From: Bacillus sp. M6-12
GTDB taxonomy: Bacteria > Bacillota > Bacilli > Bacillales > DSM-1321
NCBI RefSeq assembly: GCF_002860285.1
Contig: NZ_PGVF01000007.1
Span: 1-64,000 of the forward strand
Direction: 5' to 3'
Length of the DNA: 64,000 bases
Notes under the pieces: model-generated
What the model was told of the DNA's origin: nothing
The model's database searches: none
What the model saw: only the letters and a program-made list of their open reading frames with translations
Shown: positions 27,140 to 36,161 of the stretch, in pieces
Numbering within the stretch: the first letter of the stretch is position 1
Layout: every line of letters starts with the position of its first letter
Position numbers and translations under genes: made by a program

Positions 27140-27412
27140 CAAAATAGAAAATACTGAGATGCCAAAGTGTTGCAGTGAAAATTCCTAAGGAAACACTGAA
27201 AAAACTTGCTGGAGGATCAGTAATTTCACGTATTTGCTACTTTGGGGAAAGATTTGCTTTCCCGACGTACGAAGGAAACTTCGTCCATCATATATTTAGT
27301 GGTTTCTGCTAAGTATAGGCAGAGTAGACTGCTAAATAGAGCAGGTCTTGCTCCATAGTTCCCTTAGATGGGAAGAGGAAAGCCTATACCAAGCCGGTAC
27401 AGGCTTTTTTCT
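27140..27412 (+). ncRNA. Candidate structured non-coding RNA
   Basis: The 26784-27676 gap has no gene, but about 270 bases contain a run of hairpins: CAGTG-aaaaTTCCtaaGGAAa-CACTG (27173-27198), GGGAAAG/CTTTCCC (27245-27263), ACGAAG-gaaa-CTTCGT (27269-27284), CTGC/GCAG (27307-27322), AGACTGCT/AGCAgGTCT (27327-27349), TTCCC/GGGAA (27359-27374), ending with the terminator AAGCCTATACC-aagcc-GGTACAGGCTTTTTT (27380-27410). CCAAAGT (27162) could also pair with ACTTTGG (27239). It matches no riboswitch class I know. The 5' end is uncertain. Confidence 0.5.
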
Positions 27413-27676
27413 TATCCGCGGCTGTTACTCCAATGTTAATTCATTCTACTATTTAATTCCCTCATTTATCATAGTGCCCCCGAAGAATTCCAAAATAAAA
27501 ACGCCTGCAAATAGATAGACGCTAACTATATAAGGATGGATTCAAGCGATTCTTTTCTTTCCAGTAACGTAAGATATTATTTGCTCTTAATTTTAAAATT
27601 TTCAACTCACAATTTACTCACTGAGTTATAAACTTGTATTTTCACTTCGTCATTTTCCTGGTTGTGAGTTTTGATT

Positions 27677-28465
27677 CTACATTTCAAATTCAGGAACAAT
27701 TTTATTGATCAAACTTTTAACCATTAATTCACTAGCGAACCTATTTGTCTGAATAATACCATCGGCGCCTGCCCTTAAAGCATTGGGGATGTATTCCTTT
27801 GTTAGTATTTCCACAAGGCAGAAAATATCCGGGTTACAGCCCTTTACTGCTAATAGGACTGTAATGGAAAACATATCTGTTTGAAATTCATCCTGGTTTA
27901 AATCCGCTGTAATCAAAACCTTTTCAGCGTTCTTTATGTTAGCCTTAACAAGGATTTCATCCAAGTTGGCATGTCCGCGGATAAAATGAACTTTCTCTGG
28001 AAGCGGATGCCTGCCCAACGTTTCATCAATCAAGACAATGGGGGTTTTTGGCTGTAAGATTTTCAGCTCTCTAATTATTTCTTTAGCCCGTTCATTCCAT
28101 CCAACAATAATTATATGTCTATCTTGTTTAAAATTCATTTTTCCCTCCATATAATTATGTTCGGATGACACAGCCATTGCTGCGATGGTAGCAAAGTAAG
28201 AACTGACAAGACCGGCACCAGAAAAAATCAACAAAATCCCAATGGTTTTTCCCAGCATCGTGGAAGGGGCAAAATCTCCATAACCAACAGTAGATATCGT
28301 CACTACCGCCCACCAAATCCCATCAAATACATTTTCAAAAGTTTTAGGTTCGGCCAGGTGTATAATCACCCCAAAAGACATGAAAAAAATGAATATCATA
28401 ATTAACAGTCTCATAAGTCTTTCATATCGCTGAAAACCTCTGCTCATTCTCCTAACTCTTAACAT
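27677..28465 (-). CDS. Potassium channel with RCK (TrkA-N) domain
   Basis: 262 aa from the ATG at 28465, which has AGGAGTG at good spacing; an in-frame ATG 34 codons upstream lacks one. Two membrane helices flank a pore with the K+ filter STVGYGDFAP near residue 58. A cytosolic Rossmann RCK domain begins with HIIIVGWNERAKE near 117. Close in layout to Bacillus YugO, a calcium- or nucleotide-gated K+ channel involved in biofilm electrical signalling; the ligand here is not determined. Monocistronic. Confidence 0.9.
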   Translation of the reverse strand: MLRVRRMSRGFQRYERLMRLLIMIFIFFMSFGVIIHLAEPKTFENVFDGIWWAVVTISTVGYGDFAPSTMLGKTIGILLIFSGAGLVSSYFATIAAMAVSSEHNYMEGKMNFKQDRHIIIVGWNERAKEIIRELKILQPKTPIVLIDETLGRHPLPEKVHFIRGHANLDEILVKANIKNAEKVLITADLNQDEFQTDMFSITVLLAVKGCNPDIFCLVEILTKEYIPNALRAGADGIIQTNRFASELMVKSLINKIVPEFEM

Positions 28466-28778
28466 AGGATCACTCCTGGTATTTGAAACGTGTATAAATC
28501 CATTTTTTATTATTTTACTTACAGTCTGTATCCATGTGTAGTTAATGCTGGAAAAGAAACCCCTCATTTCATTTCCCCGTATTCTGCCGTTCTTAGCTAT
28601 GCAGGATGATCAAAATGACTCAGCTGATTTAATAATCCGTATGCCCCTTTATACGAAAGCAGATCATCGGTGCACAAATCCATTTCACGCCAAATCTCAA
28701 ATACTAATTTCGAGATACTTTATTTTGAACCTTTAAAAAAGATATAATTGATTTATCACATTTGTCGGAGGTAAAGAA

Positions 28779-29624
28779 ATGACTGATAAAGATAAAGCAT
28801 TGTATGAATATATAATAGACAATTCGGCAAATATTAGTTCGCAGTGGTTTAGTGAAAGAACCGTTATCGAAGGATCGATATATTCGAAAGACGCTGATTT
28901 ATCAGTTGAGCAAAAACTGAAAGAGCAGCATAAATACACTGTTGACTTGATAGCAAGCGGTTTCTTGGAAAATAAGAGCGTATTTAAGGATAAAATGAAA
29001 GAATGGGCTAAAGTTGTTGTAACAAGCAGGATAGAGTATGATACGCCCATATTTGAAGTGCTGCAAGCTCTAAGCAAGACAAGAAGAATCATTTGGGGAT
29101 TTGTAGAGGAATATATCAAAAAAAATGATGAAATTGACAGACAGGATGTACTAAGGTGGAGTTTTCTTTATAACACTACCATGGACACGTTAATCAATGA
29201 ATTTTCAAGGACTTATTATAATGCCACAAGAGAAAAATTAAAGGTTCAGCAGGAACTGATAGATGAAATTAATAGTCCGGTAATTCCCGTAGTTGACGGT
29301 GTAGCGGTTTTGCCTCTGATTGGCCTTATCGACGAGTCACGAGCGGAATCTATCCTTCAATCAATACCAGTTAAATGCGTGAGAAAAAATGTAGCCCATC
29401 TGGTTATCGATGTATCAGGAGCAAATTATTTAGATACGGCGGTAGCACACAAGCTATATCAATTAACAAATGTCATTAGTTTATTGGGCATAAATTCTAT
29501 TATTGCGGGCGTCCGTCCCGATATGGCTAGAACTGCCATAAAATTAGGCGCAGACTTTACCCACTTAAAAACCTTTGGAGACTTGAAACAAGCACTGCGG
29601 CATTTTGGGGTAAAAAGAAGTTAA
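28779..29624 (+). CDS. RsbR-family stressosome protein (N-terminal RsbRD-like + STAS)
   Basis: 281 aa. Residues 1-150 form a helical non-heme-globin-like sensor domain; residues 160-275 form a STAS domain (SPVIPVVDGVAVLPLIGLID, then LVIDVSGANYLDTAVAHKL). Thr in DTAVA matches the site phosphorylated by RsbT in RsbR paralogues. Such proteins co-assemble with RsbS into the stressosome that controls sigma-B. It is encoded away from any rsbS/T, as is usual for the paralogues. ATG follows TCGGAGG. Confidence 0.88.
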   Translation: MTDKDKALYEYIIDNSANISSQWFSERTVIEGSIYSKDADLSVEQKLKEQHKYTVDLIASGFLENKSVFKDKMKEWAKVVVTSRIEYDTPIFEVLQALSKTRRIIWGFVEEYIKKNDEIDRQDVLRWSFLYNTTMDTLINEFSRTYYNATREKLKVQQELIDEINSPVIPVVDGVAVLPLIGLIDESRAESILQSIPVKCVRKNVAHLVIDVSGANYLDTAVAHKLYQLTNVISLLGINSIIAGVRPDMARTAIKLGADFTHLKTFGDLKQALRHFGVKRS

Positions 29625-29652
29625 TGTATGGTTTGTATAAATGCAGTTGAAA

Positions 29653-29675
29653 AATGAGCTGTTCAAGCTCTTTTT
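29653..29675 (+). terminator. Terminator of the RsbR paralogue
   Basis: AAAtGAGCT-gttca-AGCTCtTTT with trailing T's; short but well placed. Confidence 0.6.
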
Positions 29676-29768
29676 ACTTTCTGAAAAATTGATACAATTA
29701 CTAACTAAAGATTATGGCTTTTAAAACACTTGGGTTAAGGACAATGGAGTTATTAACTGGAGGATTAC

Positions 29769-30164
29769 ATGAAAAAGACCGTTAAAGTAGTGGCAGCTAT
29801 CATAGAAAACGAACAGAATGAGATTCTCTGTGCGTTAAGGTCCTCCAACATGCTGATCCCGAATAGGTGGGAGTTTCCGGGCGGCAAGGTTGAAAAGGAC
29901 GAGGATATTTACACTGCAGTAGTGAGAGAAATTAAAGAAGAACTGTGCTGTGTGGTGGAAGCAAAAAAACTATTCCATGAACATACCCATGAATACGATA
30001 CATTTATCATTAATCTGCATGTAATTACCTGCAATCTTATTGAAGAAACTCCTGTTGCAACTGAGCATTCAAAACTGACATGGCTAAAGCGGGAAAATCT
30101 CAGTTCATTAGAATGGGCTCCTGCAGATATTCCAGCTGTGGAAAAATTGATGGCTGGAAAATAA
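29769..30164 (+). CDS. mutT: NUDIX hydrolase, MutT/8-oxo-dGTP diphosphatase-like
   Basis: 131 aa. A complete Nudix box lies near residues 38-60 (GGKVEKDEDIYTAVVREIKE, then EL), including REIKEEL metal ligands. RWEFPGGK upstream of the box is the MutT-type variant, so sanitising oxidised nucleotides is likely; other nucleotide substrates cannot be excluded. ATG follows TGGAGGA. Monocistronic. Confidence 0.88.
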   Translation: MKKTVKVVAAIIENEQNEILCALRSSNMLIPNRWEFPGGKVEKDEDIYTAVVREIKEELCCVVEAKKLFHEHTHEYDTFIINLHVITCNLIEETPVATEHSKLTWLKRENLSSLEWAPADIPAVEKLMAGK

Positions 30165-30346
30165 CGATTCCTCCAGACGGAATATTGGATTGAAAGTCGA
30201 CACATGATTGGAAGTCCTTTAGCAGTTTTTTCCGCCTCAATTATTTAATTTACAGGTATTCAAATTAGCCTCCCCCTTTTTACGTGCTCTAGCATTTGAA
30301 CATAAACAAAGCTTGAGGAGGACAAAATAAGACAGGAGGTGAAATA

Positions 30347-30478
30347 ATGAAAACAAAAGATAATTTTTCTGAGGGAGCTAAAGTTACAAAGGATAATCAA
30401 ACCTTTGCTCCTGATAGCGGAAATGAGAAAAATAAAAGTAATCGACCCGCTGGCGGTTCCACAGAGAGGCGGCACTAA
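30347..30478 (+). CDS. 43-aa hydrophilic protein
   Basis: ATG with a GACAGGAGGTGAAATA site. 43 residues, Lys/Asn/Gly/Ser-rich, no Cys, ending NRPAGGSTERRH. Unstructured by composition. It shares the GGSTER/GGTSER-type ending with the 54-aa protein at 40698. Unknown family; small spore- or stress-associated proteins look like this. Confidence 0.65.
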   Translation: MKTKDNFSEGAKVTKDNQTFAPDSGNEKNKSNRPAGGSTERRH

Positions 30479-30510
30479 TATCTCCCTGTTAAACAAAGGC
30501 TAGATTGAAA

Positions 30511-30536
30511 TGAAGTCTATCATTGGATAGACTTCA
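30511..30536. repeat. Perfect hairpin after the 43-aa gene
   Basis: TGAAGTCTATC and GATAGACTTCA form an 11-bp stem, followed by an A run and not by T's. It may cap the mRNA 3' end or be bidirectional. The rest of 30537-30803 shows nothing firm. Confidence 0.5.
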
Positions 30537-30803
30537 AAAAATTCTCTTCATATCTAGTATTTTTATCTTATAAGCCGTATGCTGACTCTTGGATTTGGCA
30601 CAGCTAAAATAACCAAAAAGACCCGTTTTCCCGCTTCCCTCCCGCTCTTCTTAATTCAAACCACGTATATCTTCCTGTTTTCACACCGCGAAGAATGTCA
30701 AAACAATAGATATTTGTTTCTATTAACCCCTTCAAAAAAATAGAATAAGATATATTCAATAGTCCGTTTATTCAGACTACTAATATTTTATTGGAGGGAT
30801 ATT

Positions 30804-31865
30804 ATGAATTTAAAGAAAAAAGTTATTGCCTTTTCATTATCAGGGATAATGGCATTTGGCGGATTAACAGGAGTTTCAATGCCGGTCAGCGCCGTTGGCG
30901 AGGGTCCGGGCCCAGGTCATGGTTCCATCCAAACATCCATTCTACATACTTATGACAGCATGGTCGACTATCTTAAGACCCAAGATAACAAACAAGATGC
31001 AATGAAGCTTGAGGTGATTGGGAAGACGGAAAAAGGCCGTGATATTTACCTCGCCAAATACATTTCAAATCCGGAGAATCCTACCATTCTCTTCTTAACC
31101 CAGCAGCACGGAAATGAACAGCTTACAACAGAGGGCGCTCTTGAGTTTATTAAGCACCTTGGCACAAGTAAAACTAAAGGCTTGCTCGATAAAGTAAACG
31201 TTCTTGTAATCCCTATGCTAAATGCCGATGGTGCGATGGGTGACGTCAACTTCCCTCTTGATAATTATCACGCTGACGGCGATCGTCACTTAACCCGATA
31301 TAATGCAAACAATGTCGATTTAAACCGAGAGCATGATAAAGAAACCAGCGAGATGGAAATTGAAGTTAAATCTTTGCATGAGAATGTTTTTGCAAAATAC
31401 AATATCGATTATATGATCGATTTACATCATCAAGGTTCATTAAGTGAAACGGACGGTGAGCTAGTTTCGGGTTCCATCCTTTATCCAACAAACGCAAATG
31501 TTAAGCCTGAAGTTTTAGAACGGTCCAAAAAACTTGGATCTGTCGTCTATCACTCCATTGAAAATACTGGCTGGGGCCATATCGGAAAATATGTTGGCGG
31601 TTCCGAAAAGAAAATTGGCCGCAATGGGGCAGCAGTACGCTACGGTATCTCAACTCTTCTATTTGAAATGCGCGGAATGTCCGACCACTATATCGAGAGT
31701 TATGCTCTGGGTCAAAAGAGCAATGGCTATTTAATAAAGCAAACAATTACGACACTAGATTCTACCGTGAGAGCAATTGCGGATGGATCAATCGAAACAG
31801 CTGATACAGGCTTTTGGGATACTCTTCCTGAGCAAAAAAGCCGGCCAAGTGAAGAATCCGAATAA
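30804..31865 (+). CDS. Secreted M14-family zinc carboxypeptidase
   Basis: 353 aa. Signal peptide 1-30 (VIAFSLSGIMAFGGLTGVSM, cleavage probably after VSA). Zinc ligands fit QQHGNEQ (His/Glu near 101-104) and a His in DLHHQGS near 208; the catalytic Glu is probably in LLFEMRGMSDHY near 288. NVDLNRE near 172 supplies the substrate-binding Asn-Arg. It would release C-terminal residues or cleave wall-peptide amides outside the cell. ATG follows TTGGAGGG. Own promoter region and terminator. Confidence 0.9.
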   Translation: MNLKKKVIAFSLSGIMAFGGLTGVSMPVSAVGEGPGPGHGSIQTSILHTYDSMVDYLKTQDNKQDAMKLEVIGKTEKGRDIYLAKYISNPENPTILFLTQQHGNEQLTTEGALEFIKHLGTSKTKGLLDKVNVLVIPMLNADGAMGDVNFPLDNYHADGDRHLTRYNANNVDLNREHDKETSEMEIEVKSLHENVFAKYNIDYMIDLHHQGSLSETDGELVSGSILYPTNANVKPEVLERSKKLGSVVYHSIENTGWGHIGKYVGGSEKKIGRNGAAVRYGISTLLFEMRGMSDHYIESYALGQKSNGYLIKQTITTLDSTVRAIADGSIETADTGFWDTLPEQKSRPSEESE

Positions 31866-31874
31866 AAAGGTTTA

Positions 31875-31912
31875 TTACCCATTCTCACGTCTGTGCGGAT
31901 GGGTAATTTTAT
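31875..31912 (+). terminator. Terminator of the carboxypeptidase gene
   Basis: TTACCCAT...ATGGGTAA followed by TTTTATAT. Confidence 0.8.
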
Positions 31913-31980
31913 ATATAAAAAAACTCACTGAATTGTCAGTGAGGTACCTTAAATTATATTAACACTCGATACTAAAGTTG

Positions 31981-32661
31981 TTATATATGAATTAAAACAG
32001 GAATGAGAGAAAATCCCCATAGCAAAGTAATCCACGCTGCAAAAATCATGGCCAAAGAAGAAAATGTAGCTTCTTGTTCCCCATAATCCAGCGCTTTATT
32101 TGTTCCTGCTCCATGCGCTCCCATCCCAAGCGCAAGCCCTTTGGCTATTGGAGTTTTAATTGATAGCCACTTAATCACCATTGGACCGACAACAGCTCCA
32201 ATTACCCCGGTCAGGATTACAAAGACAGTCGTCAATGTCGGCAAACCGCCAATCTCCTTAGAAACTTCAATTGCAAATGGAGTTGTAATGGATCTAGGTA
32301 GAATGCTTGTAGTAAAATCGTATTTTAAATGAACCAATTTGGACAAACCGTAGGTAGAAAATATTGCGACAAGTGTTCCCGCCGTAATGCTGATAAGGAT
32401 CGTTCCTATATACTTTTTAATGATAGGAAGATGTTTATAGATTGGAATGGCGAAAGCTACCGTTGCGGGAGCCAGCATATGAGTAAGCCATTTAGAGGCT
32501 TCCAGATATTGATTTGCCGATACGTGCAGCAGGCTAATAAGACCAATTAACACAATAGGAGCAAGCAATAATGGCTGAAACATTGGAAACGCCCATCTGG
32601 AATACGCTTTTTTGCAAATACGGTAGACTAGGTAGGTAACAATCGTAAATAACAGCATCAT
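31981..32661 (-). CDS. cidB: LrgB/CidB-family membrane protein
   Basis: 226 aa with six to seven membrane helices and the family core SITTPFAIEVSKEIGGLP, then GAHGAGTNKAL near the C-terminus. CidA/CidB pairs control holin-like murein hydrolase release or organic-acid (pyruvate) movement. Its start overlaps the cidA stop by four bases. Likely switched on by the LysR protein encoded just upstream. Confidence 0.92.
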   Translation of the reverse strand: MMLLFTIVTYLVYRICKKAYSRWAFPMFQPLLLAPIVLIGLISLLHVSANQYLEASKWLTHMLAPATVAFAIPIYKHLPIIKKYIGTILISITAGTLVAIFSTYGLSKLVHLKYDFTTSILPRSITTPFAIEVSKEIGGLPTLTTVFVILTGVIGAVVGPMVIKWLSIKTPIAKGLALGMGAHGAGTNKALDYGEQEATFSSLAMIFAAWITLLWGFSLIPVLIHI

Positions 32662-33026
32662 AAAGCATCACTTCTTTTCCGGGCAGAAATTTTTTCTGCG
32701 GTAAGGGAAGTTACACCCATCACAATAATGGTGCTGACTCCAATCAGCAAAACGATTCCGATTCCCTGTATGCTTAAAATATCATCATAATTTACAATTC
32801 CAACTGCTGAAGGAATGAAGAACAGCAATAATTCTGCCATTAGCCAGTTTGCACCTTGTTCAACCCATTCCAGTTTAATCAGTTTCAATTGCAGGGCCAG
32901 GAAGAGAAAAATCAGCCCAAACATGGAGGCTGGAATAGGAAGCGGAACTAGGTGTTTAAATAGAGCGCCAACAAAAAGAAAAACATGTATAAATAATACC
33001 TGAATGATAATAGCTCCCAATTTCAT
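32658..33026 (-). CDS. cidA: CidA/LrgA holin-like membrane protein
   Basis: 122 aa with four membrane helices and the LrgA signature LVPLPIPASMFGLIFLFLALQ, then WLMAELLLFFIPSAVGIV. Translationally coupled to cidB. The ATG follows AAAGGACAG. It lies 146 bases behind the cidR-type gene on the same strand. Confidence 0.92.
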   Translation of the reverse strand: MKLGAIIIQVLFIHVFLFVGALFKHLVPLPIPASMFGLIFLFLALQLKLIKLEWVEQGANWLMAELLLFFIPSAVGIVNYDDILSIQGIGIVLLIGVSTIIVMGVTSLTAEKISARKRSDAL

Positions 33027-33172
33027 CGTTTCTGTCCTTTCTGCAAATAGGAAAAACTACTGCATTTTTCCCAATTCGAAATTTGAATAGAACATAATAG
33101 TACGATGATTATTACCATTCGTAAAATACATATTCAGAATAAAAGGCATAACCACTAGTTATAATGGGAACA

Positions 33173-34048
33173 CTACTTTTCATTCAAAATAAAGTCGATG
33201 AATGTTCTTGCTGCATAGGAAAGGTACCGCTTCTTTTTTGTAATCACTGCCAATTTCCAAAGTACAGATGGTTCAAGGCTAATAATACTTAACTCCTTGT
33301 TAAATACCCTGTTACATATAGGTTCAGGAAGAATCGTGATCCCCAAATTGGCAGCCGCCATTTCGGACATGAAGTCCCATTGAGAACTTTTAAATAAAAC
33401 CTTCGGCTCAAAACCCTCTGAGATAAACAAATTTCTCATAATATCATGTAAGGCAAATTCTTCACTGTAGAAAATAAATTCTTCGTTAACCAAGTCCTTA
33501 ATCTCAACTTTCTTCCGGGAAGAAAAGCGATGCTCCCTATGAACAAGCAGCTTCATTTCCTCTTCGACAATCGGATAGACATCGAACTCCAGTTCATCAA
33601 TCGGCATTACTGCAACTCCAAGCTCAATCTCGCCTTCCTCCACACTCTTTACTAATCGGGCACCGCCATACTCAGTGATATTCATTTCTATATTTGGAAA
33701 TTCGTGGTGAAATTTTGCCAATACCTTAGGAAAAAATAAACTGCCGATAAAAGGCGGCAGCCCTATATTTATCTTGCCTCTTGTTAAGTTTGTCATATCA
33801 TTCAGTGTTGTAGACATTTCATCAAGGAGAGCTGACATTTTCAATGCATACTCCATCACAACCAATCCAGCATCTGTAATATCACTTGTTTTATTGGTTC
33901 GGATGATTAATGTCATCCCCAGCTCTTCCTCAAGAGCCATTATCATTTTACTTAAGGCAGGCTGTGAAATATGCAGGGATTCTGCGGCTTTTGTAATACT
34001 CTTATGCCTCGCCACTTCAAGAAAGTATTTTAGCTGTCTTAATTCCAA
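33173..34048 (-). CDS. cidR: LysR-family regulator, CidR-like
   Basis: 291 aa. HTH at residues 1-60 (MELRQLKYFLEVARHKSITK; SQPALSKMI), then a LysR effector domain beginning with KINIGLPPFIGS near 93. Its place directly before cidAB matches CidR, which responds to acetate/pyruvate overflow in relatives. TTG start after CGGAGGTG. A palindrome at 34311 lies about 265 bases upstream. Confidence 0.9.
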   Translation of the reverse strand: MELRQLKYFLEVARHKSITKAAESLHISQPALSKMIMALEEELGMTLIIRTNKTSDITDAGLVVMEYALKMSALLDEMSTTLNDMTNLTRGKINIGLPPFIGSLFFPKVLAKFHHEFPNIEMNITEYGGARLVKSVEEGEIELGVAVMPIDELEFDVYPIVEEEMKLLVHREHRFSSRKKVEIKDLVNEEFIFYSEEFALHDIMRNLFISEGFEPKVLFKSSQWDFMSEMAAANLGITILPEPICNRVFNKELSIISLEPSVLWKLAVITKKKRYLSYAARTFIDFILNEK

Positions 34049-34310
34049 GTCAGCACCTCCGTTGATTTCAATTTGCTTAAATCATCTCACAATTTTACGC
34101 ATAAATGATACAGAACTCATCTTCTTTTAAAATCTCAAAAACTGCTCATTCGGAAAGAACATTATGCACTTCAGTAGGGAGATTGATCCTTGCCCTTCTT
34201 AACCAAGATTACTCTCTTCTACTGCCTTTTTATTGCTTGTTAATTTGCTCGTATCACTGATGGAATATGTAAATTATTGCATAACCCCTGGCAATCCGTC
34301 AGTAATCCAT

Positions 34311-34334
34311 ATTTAATCAAACGTTTGATTAAAT
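34311..34334. promoter_or_regulatory. Palindrome ATTTAATCAAACG/CGTTTGATTAAAT
   Basis: Perfect 24-bp palindrome centred on ACGT, the longest of the four copies. It sits in the 470-base gap between cidR and the CoA-transferase gene. A short hairpin (34403-34426, AAGGa-AGCAGCTGCT-CCTTTTTT) is the only other feature seen there. Confidence 0.65.
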
Positions 34335-34447
34335 AAAATTAACAGGCCTAGTTAGGTTTTACCAATATTAAAGAATGAAGGGAAATCTAATTCTCCTCTG
34401 GTAAGGAAGCAGCTGCTCCTTTTTTCATGTTTTCCCTTTCTAATAAC

Positions 34448-34482
34448 TAAAAAATACCCTGCTGCACTGCTGCAACAGGGTA
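34448..34482 (-). terminator. Terminator of the CoA-transferase gene
   Basis: On the minus strand TACCCTG-TTGC...GC-CAGGGTA is followed by TTTTTTAG. Confidence 0.88.
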
Positions 34483-34519
34483 CCTACACATTTTACCTTC
34501 AATTCTGTCTGCGATATTA

Positions 34520-36034
34520 TTAAACAGATTGGACCGCTTTTTCTAGCATGGTTCCATTCTTTGCAAAATTGGTATGCCAGGAAAGAGCTTTTTCCAGGAT
34601 ATGCGGGGTTTGGCCGCCTCTTGTGAGGGCTTCTTGATAATAGTCCCATAATTGCCTGCGGTACATTGGGTGAGCACAATTTTCAATAATTAATTCTGCG
34701 CGCTGCCTCGGCGCAAGGCCACGAAGATCTGCATAGCCTTGCTCGGTGACTATAATGTCGACATCATGTTCTGTGTGGTCCACGTGGGAAACAAACGGAA
34801 CGATGCTGGAAATTTTGCCATCCTTGGCAATGGATTTTGTAACGAAAATGGCGAGCCGTGCATTACGGGCAAAATCCCCAGATCCACCGATTCCATTCAT
34901 CATTTTTGTCCCCGAAACATGCGTTGAGTTTACGTTTCCGTAAATATCTAACTCAAGAGCTGTATTAATGGAAATCAAGCCGAGGCGGCGGATGATTTCA
35001 GGATGATTGGAGATTTCCTGAGGCCTCATGATTAATTTATCCCGATACTTTTCGAAATTGGAAAAAACCTGTTCCATTTTTGATTCTGAAAGTGTGATTG
35101 AACAGCATGACGCAAAGCTTACTTTACCCGCATCGATTAAATCAAAGACTGCATCCTGCAATACTTCGGAATACACCTCTAACCCTTCAAACTCTGAATC
35201 CAGCATCCCATGCAGAACCGCATTAGCTACCGAACCTATGCCTGATTGAAGCGGAGCCAGCCGTTCTGTTAATCTGCCAGTACTTATTTCGCTGCGAAGG
35301 AACTCAAGCAAATGCTGAGCCATTATTTTTGTTTCCTCATCAGGAGCCACAATTGTTGATGGAGAATCCAGCTGGTTCGTAAACACGATCCCTTTAACCT
35401 TCTTAATATCGATTGGAATTCCTGCTGTTCCTATACGGTCGTCTGCTTTCGTGAGCGGAATCGGTGAACGGTCCCCTTGTTTGCCGGGCTCATATAAATC
35501 GTGCAGCCCTTCTAACATCTCGGGCTGTGCCGTATTAATCTCGATGATTACTGATTTTGCATGCTGAGCAAACACCATCGAGTTGCCAATCGATGTAGTC
35601 GGAATTAGCATTCCATCTTCCGTTATAGAAACCGCTTCCAAAATGGCGTAATCAATCGGCTCTAACACTTCAGCACGTACCATTTCCGCCGTATGAGAAA
35701 GATGATGGTCAACGAATAGCATGTCTCCCCCGTTAATCTTTTTTCTCATAGTAGCATCTGCCTGGAACGGCAATCGTTTATTAATAATTCCAACTTCTGC
35801 AAAAAGCTTATCAACATCTGATCCCAAAGAGGCTCCGGTAAAAACATTTACCTTAAATTCTTCTTGTTCTGCCCGTTTTACAAGTGCGAATGGAACCGCT
35901 TTCACATCTCCAGCACGAGTAAAGCCGCTTAATCCTAATGTCATGCCATCCTGAATCCATGACGCCGCCTCATCCGGTGAAACTACACGTTCCCTTAGGC
36001 GAGGATCCCTAATCCGTTCAATTCTCTTTTCCAT
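34520..36034 (-). CDS. Acetyl-CoA hydrolase/transferase (succinate:acetate CoA-transferase type)
   Basis: 504 aa, the Cat1/AarC length. Signatures: GLSGFTRAGDVKAVP near 34, LQSGIGSVANAVLHG near 265, LEVYSEVLQDAVFDL near 288 (Glu in YSE is the expected thioester-forming residue) and VTEQGYADLRGLAPRQRAE near 435. It would move CoA between acetate and succinyl-CoA or hydrolyse acetyl-CoA. The gene immediately upstream encodes a LytTR regulator, and 21-bp-spaced direct repeats lie between. It is close to cid genes, which are also tied to acetate overflow. ATG follows AAAGAGG. Confidence 0.92.
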   Translation of the reverse strand: MEKRIERIRDPRLRERVVSPDEAASWIQDGMTLGLSGFTRAGDVKAVPFALVKRAEQEEFKVNVFTGASLGSDVDKLFAEVGIINKRLPFQADATMRKKINGGDMLFVDHHLSHTAEMVRAEVLEPIDYAILEAVSITEDGMLIPTTSIGNSMVFAQHAKSVIIEINTAQPEMLEGLHDLYEPGKQGDRSPIPLTKADDRIGTAGIPIDIKKVKGIVFTNQLDSPSTIVAPDEETKIMAQHLLEFLRSEISTGRLTERLAPLQSGIGSVANAVLHGMLDSEFEGLEVYSEVLQDAVFDLIDAGKVSFASCCSITLSESKMEQVFSNFEKYRDKLIMRPQEISNHPEIIRRLGLISINTALELDIYGNVNSTHVSGTKMMNGIGGSGDFARNARLAIFVTKSIAKDGKISSIVPFVSHVDHTEHDVDIIVTEQGYADLRGLAPRQRAELIIENCAHPMYRRQLWDYYQEALTRGGQTPHILEKALSWHTNFAKNGTMLEKAVQSV

Positions 36035-36095
36035 GTGATTACCTCTTTTATAATATTTAGAATTATTTTACCCTTCAGACATATCTAAGTAGAGA

Positions 36096-36129
36096 TAAAA
36101 GGATACGTTTATGTAAAATTAGGATAAAG
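36096..36129 (-). promoter_or_regulatory. Direct repeats, candidate LytTR-binding site
   Basis: On the minus strand TATCCT occurs twice, each followed by a TTTTA-type tail, 21 bases start to start (36126 and 36105). LytTR proteins typically bind two 9-bp direct repeats on one helix face at this spacing. It lies 65-95 bases before the CoA-transferase start. Confidence 0.5.
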
Positions 36130-36161
36130 CAGCATTTTTCATGTCTCAGCCAGCATTTCGC

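Noticed and set aside
27140-27412. 6S RNA, RNase P RNA, tmRNA or SRP RNA
   Set aside because: None of the conserved sequence blocks of these RNAs could be matched.
28725-28748. Sigma-A promoter before the RsbR paralogue
   Set aside because: TTGAAC and TATAAT are clear but separated by only 12 bases, so they do not form one promoter.
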